A stretch of DNA of 64,000 nucleotides, taken from Betaproteobacteria bacterium. Its GTDB lineage: Bacteria > Pseudomonadota > Gammaproteobacteria > Burkholderiales > Casimicrobiaceae. A program made the translations under genes and the position numbers. Within the stretch, counting starts at the first letter, position 1, and the number at the start of each line of letters is the position of its first letter. The notes beneath the pieces are model-generated. The model saw nothing but the letters and a program-made list of their open reading frames with translations, was not told the DNA's origin and made no database searches. This document shows, piece by piece, positions 62,976 through 64,000 of the stretch. The stretch spans positions 1 to 64,000 of the forward strand of contig JADJWJ010000001.1 in the NCBI GenBank assembly GCA_016716425.1, given 5' to 3'.

Positions 62976-63374
62976 ATGAACGAAGCAATGCTGACGGTGA
63001 TGCCTCCCGACTGGCTCGTGCGCATCGCCGTGGCCGGCGTGTGGATCTACGAGGGACTGTGGTGCAAGGTCCTCGGCCGCTCGCCGAGCGAACTCGCCGT
63101 CGTCGAGGCGGTGCCGGGCTACGGCCCCAAGTACGGCCGCCTGTTCCTGACCACGCTCGGCTGGGTCGAGCTTACGCTGGGCGCGTGGGTGCTCTCCGGC
63201 ATCGCTCCCGGCGTGGCCGCGCTCGCGCAGACGGTGCTGCTGGTGACGCTCAATTTCAACGGCCTCGCGTGGTCGCGGCACCTGATCCACGATCCGGCGG
63301 GAATGGTGTTCAAGAACTTCGCGTTCCTGGTACTGGCTTGGGTCAACGCGGGACTCGCGCGAGCGGCCGCATGA
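62976..63374 (+). CDS. DoxX-like membrane protein
   Basis: A 132-residue protein with four hydrophobic segments (about 12-27, 52-72, 78-95 and 110-128), the size and layout of DoxX-like/DUF2809-type small membrane proteins. Its TGA overlaps the ATG of the following DUF3419 gene (ATGA), so the two are coupled. ATG 62976 follows GAGAG; an upstream Met at 62932 is possible. Function unknown. Confidence 0.78.
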   Translation: MNEAMLTVMPPDWLVRIAVAGVWIYEGLWCKVLGRSPSELAVVEAVPGYGPKYGRLFLTTLGWVELTLGAWVLSGIAPGVAALAQTVLLVTLNFNGLAWSRHLIHDPAGMVFKNFAFLVLAWVNAGLARAAA

Positions 63375-64000
63375 CGCTCGGCACCGCGTGGGAGGCCGGG
63401 CGGCTCGACACGAAGCGCGGCCAGCCGCGCGTGCTGTTCGGCCGCATGTACGAGGACCCGGAGATCGAGCGCGCGGCTTTCGCGCCCGGCGGCCGCGTGC
63501 TCTGCATCGCGTCGGCCGGCTGCACGGCGATGCAGCTCGCACTGCGCCACGACAGCGTCGTCGCCGTCGACATCAACCCCGCGCAGCTCGCGTACGCCGG
63601 CCAGCGCATCGCCGGCGTGGCGATGGCGCGCGGGACCGCCGAGCAGATCATGCGCTTCGGGCGCGCGCTGCTGCCGCTCGCCGGCTGGAAGCTCGCCACG
63701 CTGCGCGCGTTCCTGGCCCTCGACGACCCGGCCGCGCAGCACGCGTTCTGGCGGGAGCACCTCGACACGCGGCGGTTTCGCGCGGGGCTCGACACGCTGC
63801 TGTCGCTGGCCACACTGCGTGCCGCGTACTCGCCGGGACTGCTCGCATCGCTGCCGCGTCGGTTCGGGGCGGTGATGCGCGGGCGGATGGAGCGCTGCTT
63901 CCGCACGCATCCGAACCGGACCAATCCGTACGCGCGCGCGCTGCTGCTGGGCGAGTTGTCCCGGGATCCGCCGCCGCGCGAGGCGCGGCGCGTGCGGCTG
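63371..64000 (+). CDS. DUF3419/BtaA-like protein, N-terminal part
   Basis: The first 210 codons before the right window edge. VLFGRMYEDPEIERAAFAPGGRVLCIASAGCTAMQLALRHDSVVAVDINPAQLAY fits the DUF3419/BtaA family: an SAM-binding GGRVLCIASAGC loop and the acidic VDINPAQ. BtaA transfers the 3-amino-3-carboxypropyl group of SAM to diacylglycerol to make betaine lipid; other family members are uncharacterised. The gene continues beyond the window. Confidence 0.8.
   Translation, partial: MTLGTAWEAGRLDTKRGQPRVLFGRMYEDPEIERAAFAPGGRVLCIASAGCTAMQLALRHDSVVAVDINPAQLAYAGQRIAGVAMARGTAEQIMRFGRALLPLAGWKLATLRAFLALDDPAAQHAFWREHLDTRRFRAGLDTLLSLATLRAAYSPGLLASLPRRFGAVMRGRMERCFRTHPNRTNPYARALLLGELSRDPPPREARRVRL

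Noticed and set aside
1..64000. Prophage, integrative element or transposase
   Set aside because: No integrase, transposase, phage structural gene or attachment-site duplication was seen; the tRNA-Asn 3' end is not repeated nearby.

Overview
The window is chromosomal DNA of very high G+C content from a proteobacterium, most likely a betaproteobacterium of the Burkholderiales type. The inference rests on gene order (rimP-nusA-infB-rbfA-truB-rpsO-pnp, then fmdB-DUF502-aspS-nudB), on gene types (ThrH, a fused 1150-residue indolepyruvate:ferredoxin oxidoreductase, many PAS-GGDEF-EAL proteins) and on REP-like intergenic repeats. No phage, insertion sequence, CRISPR array or rRNA was seen. Almost every gene is intact; only the two genes at the window edges are cut.

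Layout. 1-1.8 kb: the start of a Tat-exported intradiol dioxygenase-like protein and a HerA/DUF853 ATPase, both on the minus strand. 1.9-10.9 kb: the translation and RNA-decay block rimP, nusA, infB, rbfA, truB, rpsO, pnp, with a terminator-like hairpin in the rimP leader and a separate strong promoter for rpsO. 11-15 kb: a FIST-domain sensor gene immediately followed by a PAS-GGDEF-EAL enzyme, a probable c-di-GMP signalling pair. 15-21 kb (minus strand): a secreted protein of unknown function, a SIMPL protein, nudB, a barstar/secreted RNase pair, aspS, a DUF502 membrane protein and an FmdB zinc ribbon. 21-27 kb: NfeD plus SPFH protein, an SDR dehydrogenase, dsbB, metY, a CoA-binding protein and a triple beta/gamma-crystallin exported protein. 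27.6-31.6 kb: a giant protein with seven PAS domains, GGDEF and EAL. 31.8-36.2 kb: a hydrolase, a type-5 uracil-DNA glycosylase, uvrC and pgsA. 36.4-40.5 kb: a four-gene ABC importer. 40.5-47.2 kb: a minus-strand operon of a TPP enzyme, an acyl-CoA ligase and indolepyruvate oxidoreductase. 47.4-64 kb: tRNA-Asn, a small winged-helix protein, a CadC-like regulator divergent from a collagen-like secreted protein, an alpha/beta-hydrolase-cyclase fusion, a patatin lipoprotein, an M16 peptidase, a DUF4124 protein, a three-gene envelope operon of unknown function, thrH, a thioesterase, and DoxX-like plus DUF3419 genes.

The most unusual signals are these. (1) A 121-bp stretch with no A or T apart from one T near its end sits exactly between the ATG and the second codon of the ABC substrate-binding protein; removing it restores a perfect start and signal peptide. 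(2) A family of about seven imperfect palindromic repeats (core GAGGCGCAGAGACGCAGAG) lies mostly between genes of one transcription unit and twice abuts a start codon. (3) An 81-bp repeat is tandemly inserted in frame at the 5' end of the crystallin gene. (4) The FIST/GGDEF-EAL, RNase/barstar and TPP/ligase/oxidoreductase gene sets, and an overlapping three-gene envelope operon of unknown function.
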